Positions 47,001 to 57,700 of a DNA stretch of 64,000 bases are shown here, one piece after another. Source of the stretch: Mytilus edulis (Eukaryota > Mollusca > Bivalvia > Mytilida > Mytilidae); contig NC_092354.1 of assembly GCF_963676685.1 (NCBI RefSeq), positions 12,902,746 to 12,966,745 of the forward strand, read 5' to 3'. The notes under the pieces are model-generated. The model was not told where the DNA came from. It made no database searches and saw nothing but the letters and a program-made list of their open reading frames with translations. The translations under genes were made by a program, and so were the position numbers. Each line of letters begins with the position of its first letter. The stretch's first letter is position 1.

Positions 47001-50000
47001 TAACTTCCACTAGAATCATCCGGTAATAGTGGTCTCATTGAAGACAGTTGCTGAAGATCAATTTCGGATCCTACCAAACTATTCACATATATTTTTCTTG
47101 TTGCATTCAAATTCGTTCCTCGTCCTCTGCTGATATGCTCTTTCTTATTAATAGAAACACCACCAACAACAACCACTTTGTCTACTACTTTAAACAACGC
47201 ATGTATACCTAGTCAGAAATGTATTCTTAAGTGTGTACATGGATATGTTCATGGATCCAGTGGCTGCCAATACTGTCTATGTGCACCAAATGCAACACAA
47301 TGTATGTTTTTTTTCTAATATTATCTTATACTAGTATACCTTATGTTAAGTTTTATAATAGACAACTCTCAAACTGCATTTGTTTCTCCTAACATAAATT
47401 ATGAGTTATTTCCCCATTATAATAGTGCTCTCACTAAAAATCTTATTTTTATGTTTATACATGTATTAATTACCCAACATTTGAATATACTTTAAAACAA
47501 AAGCAATACAACAACAAATTTTTAAAAATGCCATCTTAGTATCAACATTCAGCCCTCATCAATAATCAAAATTCCCAAAAGATATAAATTATCGATTGTT
47601 TGCATTAAGGTGGTGCCTAACACCATAGGGAGATAGATAACTCTGTAAAATCAGCTAAACATTTTAATCATGTTGTATTGTTAAGGAAATATTAAGCTTC
47701 TCAATGATAAAAATTAGTGTTTGTCAAACTGCTATATATCCAACAATTTTTTTCCGAGAATGTGATTGGTTCAATTTTTTTAAAATTTTTATATTTTTTC
47801 AAAAGCTTTGTCAAAATTTTATGTAAATTAAGCGAACCAAATTAATTTTAGTCAAGGTGTTGGGTACCACCTTAAGTGCACTGCTTAGTACCGCTTATGT
47901 TATACATACATTGGCTTTTCATGTATTTTAGCTGTACCCACCACACAGGGTCCAAGCAAATTAGTGAGCACAATGAGCGAGAAATGTGTAATAGCGATAG
48001 CCATCTGCCAGGTGAAGTGTAAGAAAGGTTTTATGACTGACAAAAATGATTGCACGTTCTGCACGTGCAAGGAAGATATTGAAGCGGCATGTAAGTTTTC
48101 GTTCAATCATATTCATACCTGCCAACTGTCACTATTTGCGGGGGATTCCCCCATGGAAGCTTCCAAATGGAAATTTTGAAAGAGCAATTTTGTCCACAAC
48201 TTTCAACAAAAAATTTAATTTACAAAGAAGCCAAAAAACAACATTAAAATATATTTGAAGGCCCCTTTGAAGGTTTTGTAGGACATATTGCACGTAAAAC
48301 CCCCATGGCCATTTTGAAAAGTTGGCAGGTATATTGGTTTTTTTTTTAACTAAGTGTTGAAAGAGCAATTTTGTCCACAACTTTCAACAAAAAAAATTTT
48401 GTTGGAAGTACTTGATAAATTGCATGCTTATATTGGTGATTTTGAATCTGTTCAAAGTTTTGATTTTTCTACCCTGTATACCACATTGCCTCACATTCTC
48501 ATTAAGAAAAAATTCACACACCTAATTAAATGGGCATTCAAAAAATCAGAATGTGAATATATATGTTCAAACTCTTTTAGGTCATTTTTTAGTAGCAATA
48601 AACAAAAAAACTATGTTAATTGGACATGCTTTGATACTATATATGCCCTTGAATTTTTACTAGATAACATTTTTGTTCGCTTTGGGGATTCCGTATATCG
48701 TCAGATTATCGGAATTCCAATGGGGACTAACTGTGCACCACTTATTGCGGACCTGTTTTTGTATTGTTATGAGTTACAATTTATGACAAAAATAAGCAAA
48801 GACCCATCGAAACAACATCTGATAAACAAATTTAATAATACTTTTAGATATTTGGATGATATTTTGGCTCTCAATAATGACGACTTCAGTATGTATATTA
48901 ATGAAATTTATCCTGTTGAACTTACTTTAAATAAAGCTAATACTAACAATGACCACTGCCCTTTTCTCGATCTTGATATCTATATCACTAATGGAAAGCT
49001 GAATACTAAAATTTATGATAAAAGGGATGATTTTTCATTTCCTATCGTTAATTATCCGTTTTTAGATGGTGACGTTCCCTTGTCACCATTTTACGGTGTT
49101 TATATATCTCAACTTGTACGATTCGCTCGTGTTTGTAACAATGTTTTAGATTTTAACGAGAGAAATGTATGTATTACTGAAAAATTATTACACCAGGGTT
49201 TTCGATATCACAAACTAGTCAAAACTTTTACTAAATTTTATCATCGGTATAAAGACATCATTCGTAAATATAGCTCAACATGCAGACTTCTAATACGTTC
49301 AGGTATTTCACATCCAATTTTTTATGGAAATATTCTTTATAAAGCACAAAGGTGTCAGTATTCACCTCAGAAACTTACAAAACCTTTGAATAGACTTATT
49401 AAGAAGGGATATAATTACGATACCGTTGTCAAGTCATTAAAGATTGCATATTTTGGCGTTAATATTGAGTCACTGATAAGGTCTTTGCATCGGAGCTAAA
49501 CACATTTATTCTAAAAACAGTTATTGGCATGACACGGGTTATGTTCTTCTCATATATGTTATGATGGTATGATACTAAACCCCTAACGGGAAGGATTGTG
49601 CCTGATGTTCATATGATGAAATCATAATCTTTCAGTCAGTTTAATTGAAGTCTGGAGCTGGCATGTCAGTTAACTGCTAGTAGTCTGTTGTTATTTATGT
49701 ATTATTGTCATTTTGTTTATTTTCTTTGGTTATATCTTCTGACATCAGACTCGGACTTCTCTTGAACTGAATTTTAATGTGCGTATTGTTATGCGTTTAC
49801 TTTTCTACATTGGTTAGAGGTATAGGGGGAGGGTTGAGATCTCACAAACATGTTTAACCCCGCCGCATTTTTGCGCCTGTCCCAAGTCAGGAGCCTCTGG
49901 CCTTTGTTAGTCTTGTATTATTTTAATTTTAGTTTCTTGTGTACAATGTGGAAATTAGTATGGCGTTCATTATCACTGGACTAGTATATATTTGTTTAGG

Positions 50001-51486
50001 GGCCAGCTGAGGGACGCCTCCGGGTGCGGGAATTTCTCGCTACATTGAAGACCTGTTGGTGACCCTCTGCTGTTGTTTTTTATTTGGTCGGGTTGTTGTC
50101 TCTTTGACACTTTCCCATTTCCATTCTCAATTTTATTGTTATATAAGTCCAGTGGCAAATATTTCCGGTAGTTCAATTAGAAAAGATGCTTAAAATAACA
50201 ATTCCCCCTACCTAAGTAGCAATATACCAACTTCACCTGAATATGGGATATACATTCCCATCTTATTTGGTATTCAAGAGCATGCAGCTCTAACTCAGAT
50301 CTTGTAAAACATCTCCAGTGTCTGAGCAGAAAGTTGATAAACCAGGGCTACGACAAAGAACGTCTCGTCATTTTTTCTATAAAAAAAAGTTTATCGGAAG
50401 GTTCCAAGACCTTGTTGATTATATATTCCGTATCAACTTCACAAATAATACACGATGGTATTGAAGTATAGATCCTTGGTACTGACGTTGTTAATCATCT
50501 TAAACACGTGTTTAAATTAATTTTTTATTTGTCTTTATGATTATTTCTTTTTTTGTTTAGTCTGTTTTTGGTGATATCCATGTGACGCAACTCTGTACAT
50601 ATACATCTCGTCATTGTTATTATTCTATGATAATTTGTATATTCTTGTCTTTCATTTTTGCAACTGTGCTTGTTCTATAAGTCTTTGTGTGTTTCTTTGT
50701 TACATATTTATTTATAGTGATAAAGGTTATAACACAATGTTGATTGCTATACCCCTATCTGTTCACATTTTTACCTATTATGTCTGTTTGTTTTGTTTTG
50801 TTTACACGTCGTTTTCAATATAATGGAATTTGCTGCGATTGTCATATAAGTGAGTTATTTAGCAAGCTATAAAACGTTTAATTTACCATTTTCAATACAT
50901 AAGAAAATGCCTGTACCAAGTCAGGAATATGACAGTTGTTATTCATTTGTTTGATGTGTACTAGCTTTTGATTATGCCATTTAATTATCGACTTTCCATA
51001 TTGAATTTTGGTGGTTATACTTGTTTGCATCTAGCTGATTCACAGAAATTACTAGCACCGGACATGAAACCACCGATAATTGCGTGCAGATAGGTCATAC
51101 GTACGCTATTGACGCACTTAGTATTGCTCTGTTCTTCCTTCTTTTGTTTGCTATATTACAATTGAAGTTTTTAACATCGGTGACTACACGTTTTTTGCCC
51201 ATGTATTAGAATATGGGTGGTTTTTTTCTAAATAATATAATTGATAAAACATGTAGTTAATTTCTTGGCTGTTACCACAAAGAGTTTTAATCACGTAGTT
51301 TAATTAAGTCTTACTATAATTTCAGGATATGTTGATTTTATTACAGTGCACCTAACCAAGTCAGTAGAACCAATCATCAAACTGATGAAACCGTGTGTTC
51401 AAGAATTCGACACGTGTAACATCTTTTGTGCGCATGGATATCTACGTGGTCCAGACAACTGTCAATTCTGCGCATGCTCTCACTGA
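40954..51486 (+). CDS. Gene B: secreted protein with six antistasin-like domains (7 exons, 335 aa)
   Basis: Exons 40954-41002, 41831-41947, 45402-45626, 46343-46513, 47155-47301, 47932-48090 and 51347-51486 join in frame (1,008 coding bases), all junctions phase 1. Exon 1 is a signal peptide and each of exons 2-7 carries exactly one domain of the pattern C-x4-6-C-x3-C-x9-10-C-x2-C-x-C. This is the cleanest case of one exon per domain in the window. The product should be extracellular; serine-protease inhibition is the usual role of antistasin domains. It is a paralogue of genes A and C and lies between them on the same strand. Introns 2 (3.5 kb) and 6 (3.3 kb) are swollen by repeats and mobile elements. 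An AATAAA lies at 51532, 46 bases after the stop. Confidence 0.8.
41831..41947 (+). CDS. Gene B exon 2: antistasin-like domain 1
   Basis: Acceptor TTACTTCTTTCAG, donor ACCA|GTATGT, phase 1. C-x4-C-x3-C-x10-C-x2-C-x-C with loop VNGYVLNSNG; the shortest first loop of the cluster and almost no linker. Confidence 0.8.
42790..43010 (-). repeat. SINE-like repeat R2, reversed copy in intron 2 of gene B
   Basis: Reverse orientation: head near 43008 (CACAAGTCACCCTTG), then reversed wording for GACGTTAAAT-type sequence and GTACAAGTACGCAGCC. Confidence 0.45.
43140..44075. repeat. Palindromic AT satellite built on AAGATATCTT
   Basis: About 900 bp of 18-24-bp units centred on the palindrome AAGATATCTT (often TATAAGATATCTTATA). 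A further stretch lies at 45130-45215 on the other side of the 1-kb inverted repeat. Open frames on the minus strand (MRYLIYYMRYL type) are low-complexity by-products. Confidence 0.9.
44111..45126. repeat. 1,016-bp palindrome (foldback structure)
   Basis: The left end ATTAATTCGTATATTTTAAC and right end are inverted copies, and the arms match almost continuously towards a centre near 44620. Shared arm words include GCATATTGCACGGTTA, GTTTGTTGGAACTTTATAG and GGAGACAATGTAATATC. The centre holds a second, tighter inverted repeat (CGACCCAAAGAAGTATATCG and its complement around 44608-44649). No ORF above 79 codons. It sits in intron 2 of gene B, flanked on both sides by AAGATATCTT satellite. Confidence 0.88.
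45402..45626 (+). CDS. Gene B exon 3: linker plus antistasin-like domain 2
   Basis: Acceptor TTAATTTTTAG, donor CCAG|GTATGT, phase 1. A 40-residue Gly/Gln/Met/Pro-rich lead (like the linker of gene A) precedes C-x6-C-x3-C-x9-C-x2-C-x-C with loop EKYMTGASG. The nine-residue loop is shared with gene C exons 2 and 3. Confidence 0.85.
45656..45726 (+). repeat. Partial duplicate of the 3' end of exon 3
   Basis: Repeats the last part of exon 3 from GCTAGTGGTTGTCAG through the donor (CCAG|GTAGAT) with two or three changes, about 71 bp downstream of the original. It lacks an acceptor of its own and the first three cysteines, so it is not a complete exon. Confidence 0.85.
45850..45995 (+). repeat. 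Retroelement tail R1, diverged, in intron 3 of gene B
   Basis: GTTTAGGGGTCAACGTAAGC, CTTTGGTCGGATTGTTGTC and a degenerate end. Confidence 0.5.
46055..46320 (+). repeat. Dispersed repeat R4 in intron 3 of gene B
   Basis: GATATGATTGTCACAGAGAC, CCATACCGCATAGTC and CTCCTGACATGGGACAGGC wording shared with 30115-30445; ends about 20 bp before exon 4. Confidence 0.5.
46343..46513 (+). CDS. Gene B exon 4: antistasin-like domain 3
   Basis: Acceptor TTCTATTTACAG, donor ACCG|GTAAGT, phase 1. A short Thr/Val lead, then C-x6-C-x3-C-x10-C-x2-C-x-C with loop KYGFLIGPNN; Asn replaces the usual Gly before the fourth cysteine. Confidence 0.85.
47155..47301 (+). CDS. Gene B exon 5: antistasin-like domain 4
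   Basis: Acceptor TTTCTTATTAATAG, donor CAAT|GTATGT, phase 1. Thr-rich lead (PPTTTTLSTT), then C-x5-C-x3-C-x10-C-x2-C-x-C with loop VHGYVHGSSG. Confidence 0.8.
47609..47871. mobile_element. TTAA-flanked MITE in intron 5 of gene B
   Basis: Ends GGTGGTGCCTAACACC and, inverted, GGTGGTACCCAACACC. TTAA lies immediately outside both (47605-47608 and 47872-47875). 263 bp, non-coding. The TTAA duplication is that of piggyBac- or Kolobok-type transposition; which one is not decided by the sequence. Confidence 0.8.
47932..48090 (+). CDS. Gene B exon 6: antistasin-like domain 5
   Basis: Acceptor TGTATTTTAG, donor GCAT|GTAAGT, phase 1. C-x6-C-x3-C-x10-C-x2-C-x-C with loop KKGFMTDKND, more basic than the other domains. 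Confidence 0.82.
48113..48333. mobile_element. Small TIR element (MITE-like) in intron 6 of gene B
   Basis: Inverted ends ATACCTGCCAACT on both sides; CCCCCATGG also appears inverted inside. About 220 bp. No clear target duplication. It contains a 30-bp piece (AGAGCAATTTTGTCCACAAC) that recurs at 48361, at the start of the reverse-transcriptase ORF. Confidence 0.5.
48354..49499 (+). CDS. Reverse transcriptase of a retroelement (Penelope-like?), 5'-truncated
   Basis: 381 codons, intact. RT motifs in order: SFDFSTLYTTLPH (motif A, residues 39-51), IIGIPMGTNCAPLIADLF (motif B) and FRYLDDILAL (motif C, the YLDD active site). FLDLDIYITNGKL and ISQLVRFARVCNN follow downstream. No endonuclease and no N-terminal region are present, and the ATG lies in the duplicated 30-bp piece, so the 5' end is lost. 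I recognise the protein type as widespread in invertebrates; the motifs resemble Penelope-like RTs but I cannot fix the class. It lies in intron 6 of gene B on the same strand. Confidence 0.8.
   Translation: MLKEQFCPQLSTKKILLEVLDKLHAYIGDFESVQSFDFSTLYTTLPHILIKKKFTHLIKWAFKKSECEYICSNSFRSFFSSNKQKNYVNWTCFDTIYALEFLLDNIFVRFGDSVYRQIIGIPMGTNCAPLIADLFLYCYELQFMTKISKDPSKQHLINKFNNTFRYLDDILALNNDDFSMYINEIYPVELTLNKANTNNDHCPFLDLDIYITNGKLNTKIYDKRDDFSFPIVNYPFLDGDVPLSPFYGVYISQLVRFARVCNNVLDFNERNVCITEKLLHQGFRYHKLVKTFTKFYHRYKDIIRKYSSTCRLLIRSGISHPIFYGNILYKAQRCQYSPQKLTKPLNRLIKKGYNYDTVVKSLKIAYFGVNIESLIRSLHRS
49500..50140 (+). repeat. 3' region of the reverse-transcriptase element, ending in family R1
   Basis: Follows the RT stop without a break and ends in CATTCTCAATTTTAT. 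Its last 230 bp are the sequence found dispersed at 22205, 28328, 45850 and, reversed, 20483, 36400 and 57475. This gives the origin of that repeat family. Confidence 0.65.
50235..50465 (+). pseudogene. Second reverse-transcriptase fragment (C-terminal), decayed
   Basis: Words of the same RT superfamily, in two frames: IWYSRACSSNSDLVKH, LSRKLINQGYDKERLV and, one frame over, KKFIGRFQDLVDY. They correspond to the part after ISQLVRFARVCNN of the intact RT at 48354 but are too diverged to be the same family. Its 3' region probably continues to about 51000 (GCCTGTACCAAGTCAGGAA). Confidence 0.55.
51347..51486 (+). CDS. Gene B exon 7: terminal antistasin-like domain 6
   Basis: Acceptor TTTTATTACAG, phase 1 (an upstream AG at 51325 is less likely). 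C-x6-C-x3-C-x10-C-x2-C-x-C with loop AHGYLRGPDN, then SH and TGA two codons after the last cysteine. Confidence 0.82.
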
Positions 51487-52019
51487 GAGAGAGAGGCTGG
51501 TGGCGAAGAACAAATACATTGACTTTTAAATAATAAATGATCTGGTTCCGTTTTATGGTCATTCATTTAGAACACTCAGTCGAATTAATTTTTGTTTGAG
51601 GTACAATATATATTTATGCATTTGGGTATCATCACGTCTGCCGAAAGTTAACTTGTCTTATATATGTTATGGTTTATAAGAGTTACACGGAAAAGGGACT
51701 TGTAAACAATTAGTCACAAAATTTCGTGACATTACTAATTGATTACACATATCATCAAAACAGTATAAAGAAATTCAAAGAGAATACAAATTACTAGTAT
51801 GTAGTAGATGCGTTGAAGTTAGAGATGAATACAATGTTTTCTTTTTTATTACTTTAATAAATAATTTATGCAAAATTGATTTTACGGACGCCATCACGAG
51901 TTGGTTGACCGTTATTGGATAACCGTTTCTCAAATGATTTCGGATATGTTCCTTTATACGTCGTAACTACAATCCCCTTTCCTTTCATGAATGTGGCCTA
52001 CCGAATTAGACTATTTACC

Positions 52020-52275
52020 GGATTTGTTAGAATATGAGCAACACGACGGATGCCACATGTGGAGCAGGATCTGCTTACCTTTCCGGAGCACCTGAGATCA
52101 CCCCTTGTTTTTGGTGGGGTTCGTGTTGCTTATTCTTTAGTTTTCCATGTTGTGTCATGTGTACTATTGTTTGTCTGTTTGTCTTTTTTTCATTTTTATC
52201 CATGCATATCAGTTTATTTTCGATTTATGAGTTTGACTGTCCCTCAGGTATCTTTCGTCCGTCTTTTACAGATTT
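52020..52275 (+). repeat. Dispersed repeat R5
   Basis: GATGCCACATGTGGAGCAGG, CACCTGAGATCACCCCT, GTTTGACTGTCCCTCAGG. The open frames of 84-87 codons here are repeat by-products. Confidence 0.6.
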
Positions 52276-54682
52276 CAAACATACAATTAAATTGTGAATA
52301 TTGAATGTCTTATAATAGTCAAATCCACGAAATTATTAACCCTTAATCTAAAGTTTTCGGGCTCCAAGTGACTTCATAAAGCTTTTATAAACAATTAGAA
52401 AGTGAGGTCTACATTTGATTAGTACTAGATATTGTTTTTTAGTCGATTTTCTTGTATGGTTTTGTTCATTTTGGATATATTGCAGTATAATGATTAATTG
52501 ATTGTTGACCTCAACAAGTAATGAGACTACATATCATGTTTGATATATGAATGTAGTTCGTAAAAACCCCGCTATAATGTGAGTCAATAATTTTTTTTAT
52601 TTTTTTTTTATAAAATAGAGGTTTATAGTTGAGATCAAGTGAAGGTTTTCAAGTGTTCATAATCAATTTTCAAAGTTATTTAAGTTATCTTGGTATTTAA
52701 TTAGATGATAAACTTCAAATGGCATTTTTAAACATGATGTAAACAATAAACTATTTTAAATTGGTTCACTGGTGTGCGATAAAATATAACCGTCTAAAGT
52801 ATATACGCTGCAAATACAGAACTGTAAAAGGAACAGCAATGTGTATATTTTATTAACAATGTCAACCGTATTATAAAATTATATTAATTTACCTTAAGTC
52901 ACATTCCTATTTTAAGAGTTACTGCCCAAATACCAGAGAATGCGGTGTCCCAAACAGTATTGGAGTCTGAATTCTTTATAAATACCAATGTCTCACCGGG
53001 TTTTCTTACCTCGTGATAGAACTGTGATTTCCGGGTGTCCTTGATAGTCTTATATGTATTCTGTACAAAAGATATATAACCAATATAAAATTGTCTTAAA
53101 TTAAGGCCATCGGTGTGCGTTGCATTGTCAACATTACATTGCGAATACCTGAAGGTAAAGTCGACGTATATATATAAATCAAATACATGCTTTTTCATAC
53201 CACATCTTCCTATATCTATTTCAAAATTGTTACTTCTTGTTACAGTTACTACTACAAACAGTTCTTTAATTGACAGTCGTTATACCTTTGTTACTTCTTG
53301 TTACTACTACAAACAGTTCTTTAATTGACAGTCGTTATACCTTTGTTACTTCTTGTTGCTACTACAAACAGTTCTTTAATTGACAGTCGTTATACCTTTG
53401 TTACTTCTTGTTACTACTACAAACAGTTCTTTAATTGACAGTCGTTATACCTTTGTTACTTCTTGTTACTACTACAAACAGTTCTCTATTTGACAGTCGT
53501 TATGCCTTTGGAAACCAACTGTGCTCCTCTTCTTACACACTTTGTTATGTATTAGTATGAGATAGAATTAAACTATAGCTTCTTATGAAGAACAAAAAAG
53601 AATCTAACCGTATCTTTTGATTTCACGATCATAATCTAGGAAAGTTATTTCATTAACTAACTGTGGCACCAGGGTTATCCCTCCACTTCCAGAAAATGTT
53701 TGTACCAAGTATGGAATATGACAGTTGTTTTTCATCAATTTCGTTAATTGATTATATTCGAGCGTTTATTTTTATTAGGTTTATGCGCTTCCCTTTTTTG
53801 TATTTAGTTAAAAATTTTGTTCCAATTATGTTTTGGTTTCACGTTTAGATGTATAAAAAGTCATTTTACAAAGAAGCCCCAAGTTTGCTGACTATGCTAA
53901 CAGCGTCTATTGATTAAAATGAGTTAAATCTGTATCATATTAGGACTGACATATAAAATAAATGACAAAGGTTAAATTAAAAGCAGCTCTTCCTGATTTA
54001 TGGATCAATCATTATTTAATGAAGTATCTGTGTCGAATATACCAATGTATATGTCCAATTTGTAGCCTCAATTCAACCCTTTTCTCTCGTCTACAACATT
54101 ACCGAATCCGACTTTCATCAGATTTGTACTTGGTAGTAGCAATGCGACGATTGCCGATAGATTTCGTAGTACCTGGGACACCAGAGTACATATAGAGATC
54201 TCAAAGTTTGACTCTGACCTAGATAGTTGTACATAAATTATGACACACCATCTGCTGTTGGTTTTTATTATACATGTCATTCGCCCAAATAACGTTTACT
54301 ACTCCGTTTTCCCAAAATGTAATTCATATAGATTCAAAGGTTTAATGTTTTTGTTGTCTCTTTAATGAGGGCATGGCTAATTTTAAACGTTCCCTCTAAT
54401 ATGTGTTCAATTAACGCCGAAACATGTCCTTTTTCGGAACCAAAAATCACCAGGCCAAAGTCCGGAAATACTTGAAAGACTGAAAAACAAATTCCAAAAG
54501 TGGAAAGTGACACAATTTGTTTAAATATAGACAAAAAGATATAGTCCTGCCTCACATCATAGTAATCTTAATGTAATAAGATATATTAATAACGATAGCC
54601 AAGGACAGGTGTCAAAGGGCAGATAACCTATGGCTATACATAGAGTAGATCGTGATTCCGTGTAGAAACCAATACATCGAAC
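52276..54682. other. Intergenic stretch between genes B and C
   Basis: AT-rich, with the 55-bp minisatellite at 53230-53510 and a piece of a retroelement 3' region near 53690-53850. No exon I can support. Minus-strand open frames (for example 52899-53198) have no recognised content. Confidence 0.45.
53230..53510. repeat. 55-bp minisatellite, five copies
   Basis: CAAACAGTTCTTTAATTGAC recurs at 53255, 53310, 53365, 53420 and 53475, the last slightly diverged. Confidence 0.92.
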
Positions 54683-54719
54683 ATGGAACTGCTTCAAGTT
54701 CTCATCGTACTTGTTTCAG
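54683..54719 (+). CDS. Gene C exon 1: signal peptide
   Basis: MELLQVLIVLVS is hydrophobic but short; the donor is TCAG|GTAGGC, phase 1. Joined to exon 2 (GVCSVQC...) it makes a signal sequence of normal length. A TATA-like CTATACATAG lies about 45 bases upstream of the ATG. Confidence 0.6.
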
Positions 54720-57700
54720 GTAGGCGTTCCAATTATTGCACACTTTCTGTATTTCCATGTGGCATGTTATAACATAGATAACCCTTTGTACTTCTGGTCT
54801 ATGGTTTACGTCATTCAACTAATGCATCGATTGCCTTTGACGTGAATGTACTTCAAACTTTATAATTATTTAGTCCTTTTCTCTTTTTTTTTTATTCGAG
54901 CGTCACTCATGAGTCTTTTGTAGACAAAACGCGTGTCTGGCGCAAATAAAAAAAATCAAATCTGGTATCTATGATAAATTTATGTAATTTTATTTCGCGA
55001 GCAGAGTTATTCAACTAACATATGTTGCTATTTAAATTATTGTACCTTCCTGTAGCAGTGAGCTCATTTTGACCATACTTTCGAATCCCAAATTATATTA
55101 AATTATCTTTTTTTTTTAAATAGACACATTCACATGTGATATATAATTGTTTATTGAAAGCTTGTCTTATATTGGTATTATGAAACTATCCGTCCAATAT
55201 CAACATAACAAAGAGGGGGTCTGTTTTACATCTTTAATTAACACTCGACACAAATGCTGATAGATCATGGCAACAGTAGAAAACCGCTGTATAATAGTCA
55301 TAAATCGATTGAGAGAGAAAAAATCCGCGTCACAAACCAAAACCGAGGGAAACCCATCAACTATGAGAGGAAAACATCGAAACCACAGACGGTTTATAAA
55401 ATATCTAATTATTCGAAATACTAAGTTTTTTCCAGGCAAAAGTTGTCTTGTCTTGCGTATTTAGCACAGCTTTTCGGCACTTTCGGTTTGCAGTGCTGTA
55501 CAACTTTGGATTTGATGCAGCTTTTCAACTGATTTGGTTCGAGTGCCACTGATAAGTAGTTTTAAGTAGCCCATACGTGCGTCATATGTAACAAAATATA
55601 AGGCTCGTGTCTTTTAAGAGTTACACCCAAGCGTCACTAGGAAATATGGTTACAACAGATCGTATTCTGAACATCAGTAAAAGTCTTGCAAAAGTTGGGC
55701 ATCCGTTTTGCTATACAGGATGTACAAGTACGCATCCACGTCCAGTCAGATGGGGATGTTAAATCCGATGTGTAGAGAGAGTGACGCGCTCTTTGCACGT
55801 TAACAACACATTGTTATCTCTTTGAAGGATCTGTATGTAGCTTGTTGCAAGGCAAAAGTTGTTGTCTTGTCCCTATTCTATATATCATGTATTTGATTGG
55901 CAATCAAAATTTTCCCGACAATCAACCCGTAATTTGTTAATTGTCAATTCTCGTACTGAACATGCGTGAAATATTTGCTACTTGATGTTAGGCAATCAAT
56001 CAAACAATCAATCTTTGATCTTCTATAAGTTGTTTTGCTGTATAAGTTCCGATTGTTTCTTTTCTGTTCTTTTTTTCTATTAAGTAATGTATTATTGTCT
56101 TGTTAAATCATCCAGTACATTTTGTTCACTTTATGTATATCTTTCTTTCTTACTGACTTTATATTTCGGTCTTGTTTTCGTAGTATGTTCTGTCCAATGC
56201 TGGATATTCGGAGATGGCGGAGGAGGTCCTATCTTCGGGCCAGGAGGTCACATGTGTATACCTATAAGTAATTACTGCAGCCTCCAATGTAAAACATACG
56301 AAAAGGACGGCAGTGGGTGTAATGTTTGTCATTGTAAAGGCGATGGAGGTTTGTATATCGTAAAATTGGGGAAACCCTGTTTTAGCAAAGCGCTATTAAT
56401 AGATATAGGAAGATGTGGTATGAGTGCCAATGAGACAACTCTCAATCCAAGTTACAATTTATAAAAGTAAACCATTATAGGTCAAAATACGGTCTTCAAC
56501 ACGGAGCCTAAGCTCACACCGAACAGCAAGCTATAAAGGGTCCCAAAGGGTCCCAAAAATTACTTGTGTAAACCCATTAAAACGGGAAAACCAATGGTCT
56601 AATCTATATAAAAAACGAGAAACGGGAAACACTTATGAACCACATAAACAGACGACAACCACTGAACATCAGATTCCTGACTTAGGACAGGTGCAAACAA
56701 TTGCAGCGGGAATAAACGTTTTAATGGTACCAAACCTTCCTCCTTTTCTAAAACAGTAGTATAACATCACAACATAGAAAGACACAATATAAAATATCAA
56801 TTGGAATGATTTAACTCAATCAAAAAACGGAAAGACTCATATAAACACACAATTAAGACTGTGTAGTTTGTGCTGATAAATATACATGTTATTTTTATGT
56901 GTCATAGTTAAGTGTGACGTCCATTTTGCTTAGCAAGTATACATTATTAAAGGGGCCAAACGTAGCCCACTTGCCGGTGCGGAGTTTTCCCGCTGTGTTA
57001 ACGACCCATTGATGGCCGTTGGCTGTTTTTTGCACTTTCTGTCCTTTTTGAAATATAGTTTTTCATCTTTTTAATAAGCTTTCGATTTTCAAGTATTTTG
57101 GCCTCAAGCATCACTGGGGAGATAGTTATTGTCGAAATGTGCATCTGGTGCCAGAATAATGGTATCGTTAATGTTATAATTTGACATAATCCCCGTTTCC
57201 GTTCACTATTCTATATAAAGTTTAACAATACACATTTTTCATGTCAATCCATTTTAAAGTAATACTCGTTTCTATATGAATTTGATTAACCACAATTTTA
57301 TTAAAAGAATCACAACAAAGTTAAATAAGAAATGAGGATTTCCAAGCTTAACTTTCCTCACTTGAACCTAAAGTGTTGCTATATTGTAACGTTTACACAA
57401 AAGTGAAATAAAGTTATAAGGTTAATATTACTATCTACCAGATACCAAAGGACGTGTCATTTTGCACTAAAATTAATACTGAGAATGGAAATGGGGAATG
57501 TGTCAAAGAGACAACAACCCGACCAAAGAGCAGAAAACAGTCAAGGCTACCAATTGGTCTTCAATACAGCAAGAAAATCCAGCACCAGGAGGCGTACTAC
57601 ATCTTCCCCTTATTAACAAACAAAAACAATGCACCTGAATTTTTATCTTCTACTAATATTAGCCACTGCAGTGTTAACAGGACCAGACCACGGGACTGCT

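Noticed and set aside
52034-52304. Plus-strand frames of 84-87 codons with hydrophobic stretches
   Set aside because: Entirely within dispersed repeat R5.
52899-53198. Minus-strand frame of 99 codons
   Set aside because: Contains a plausible acceptor and donor around 53020-53080 but no recognised domain; kept only as a possibility.
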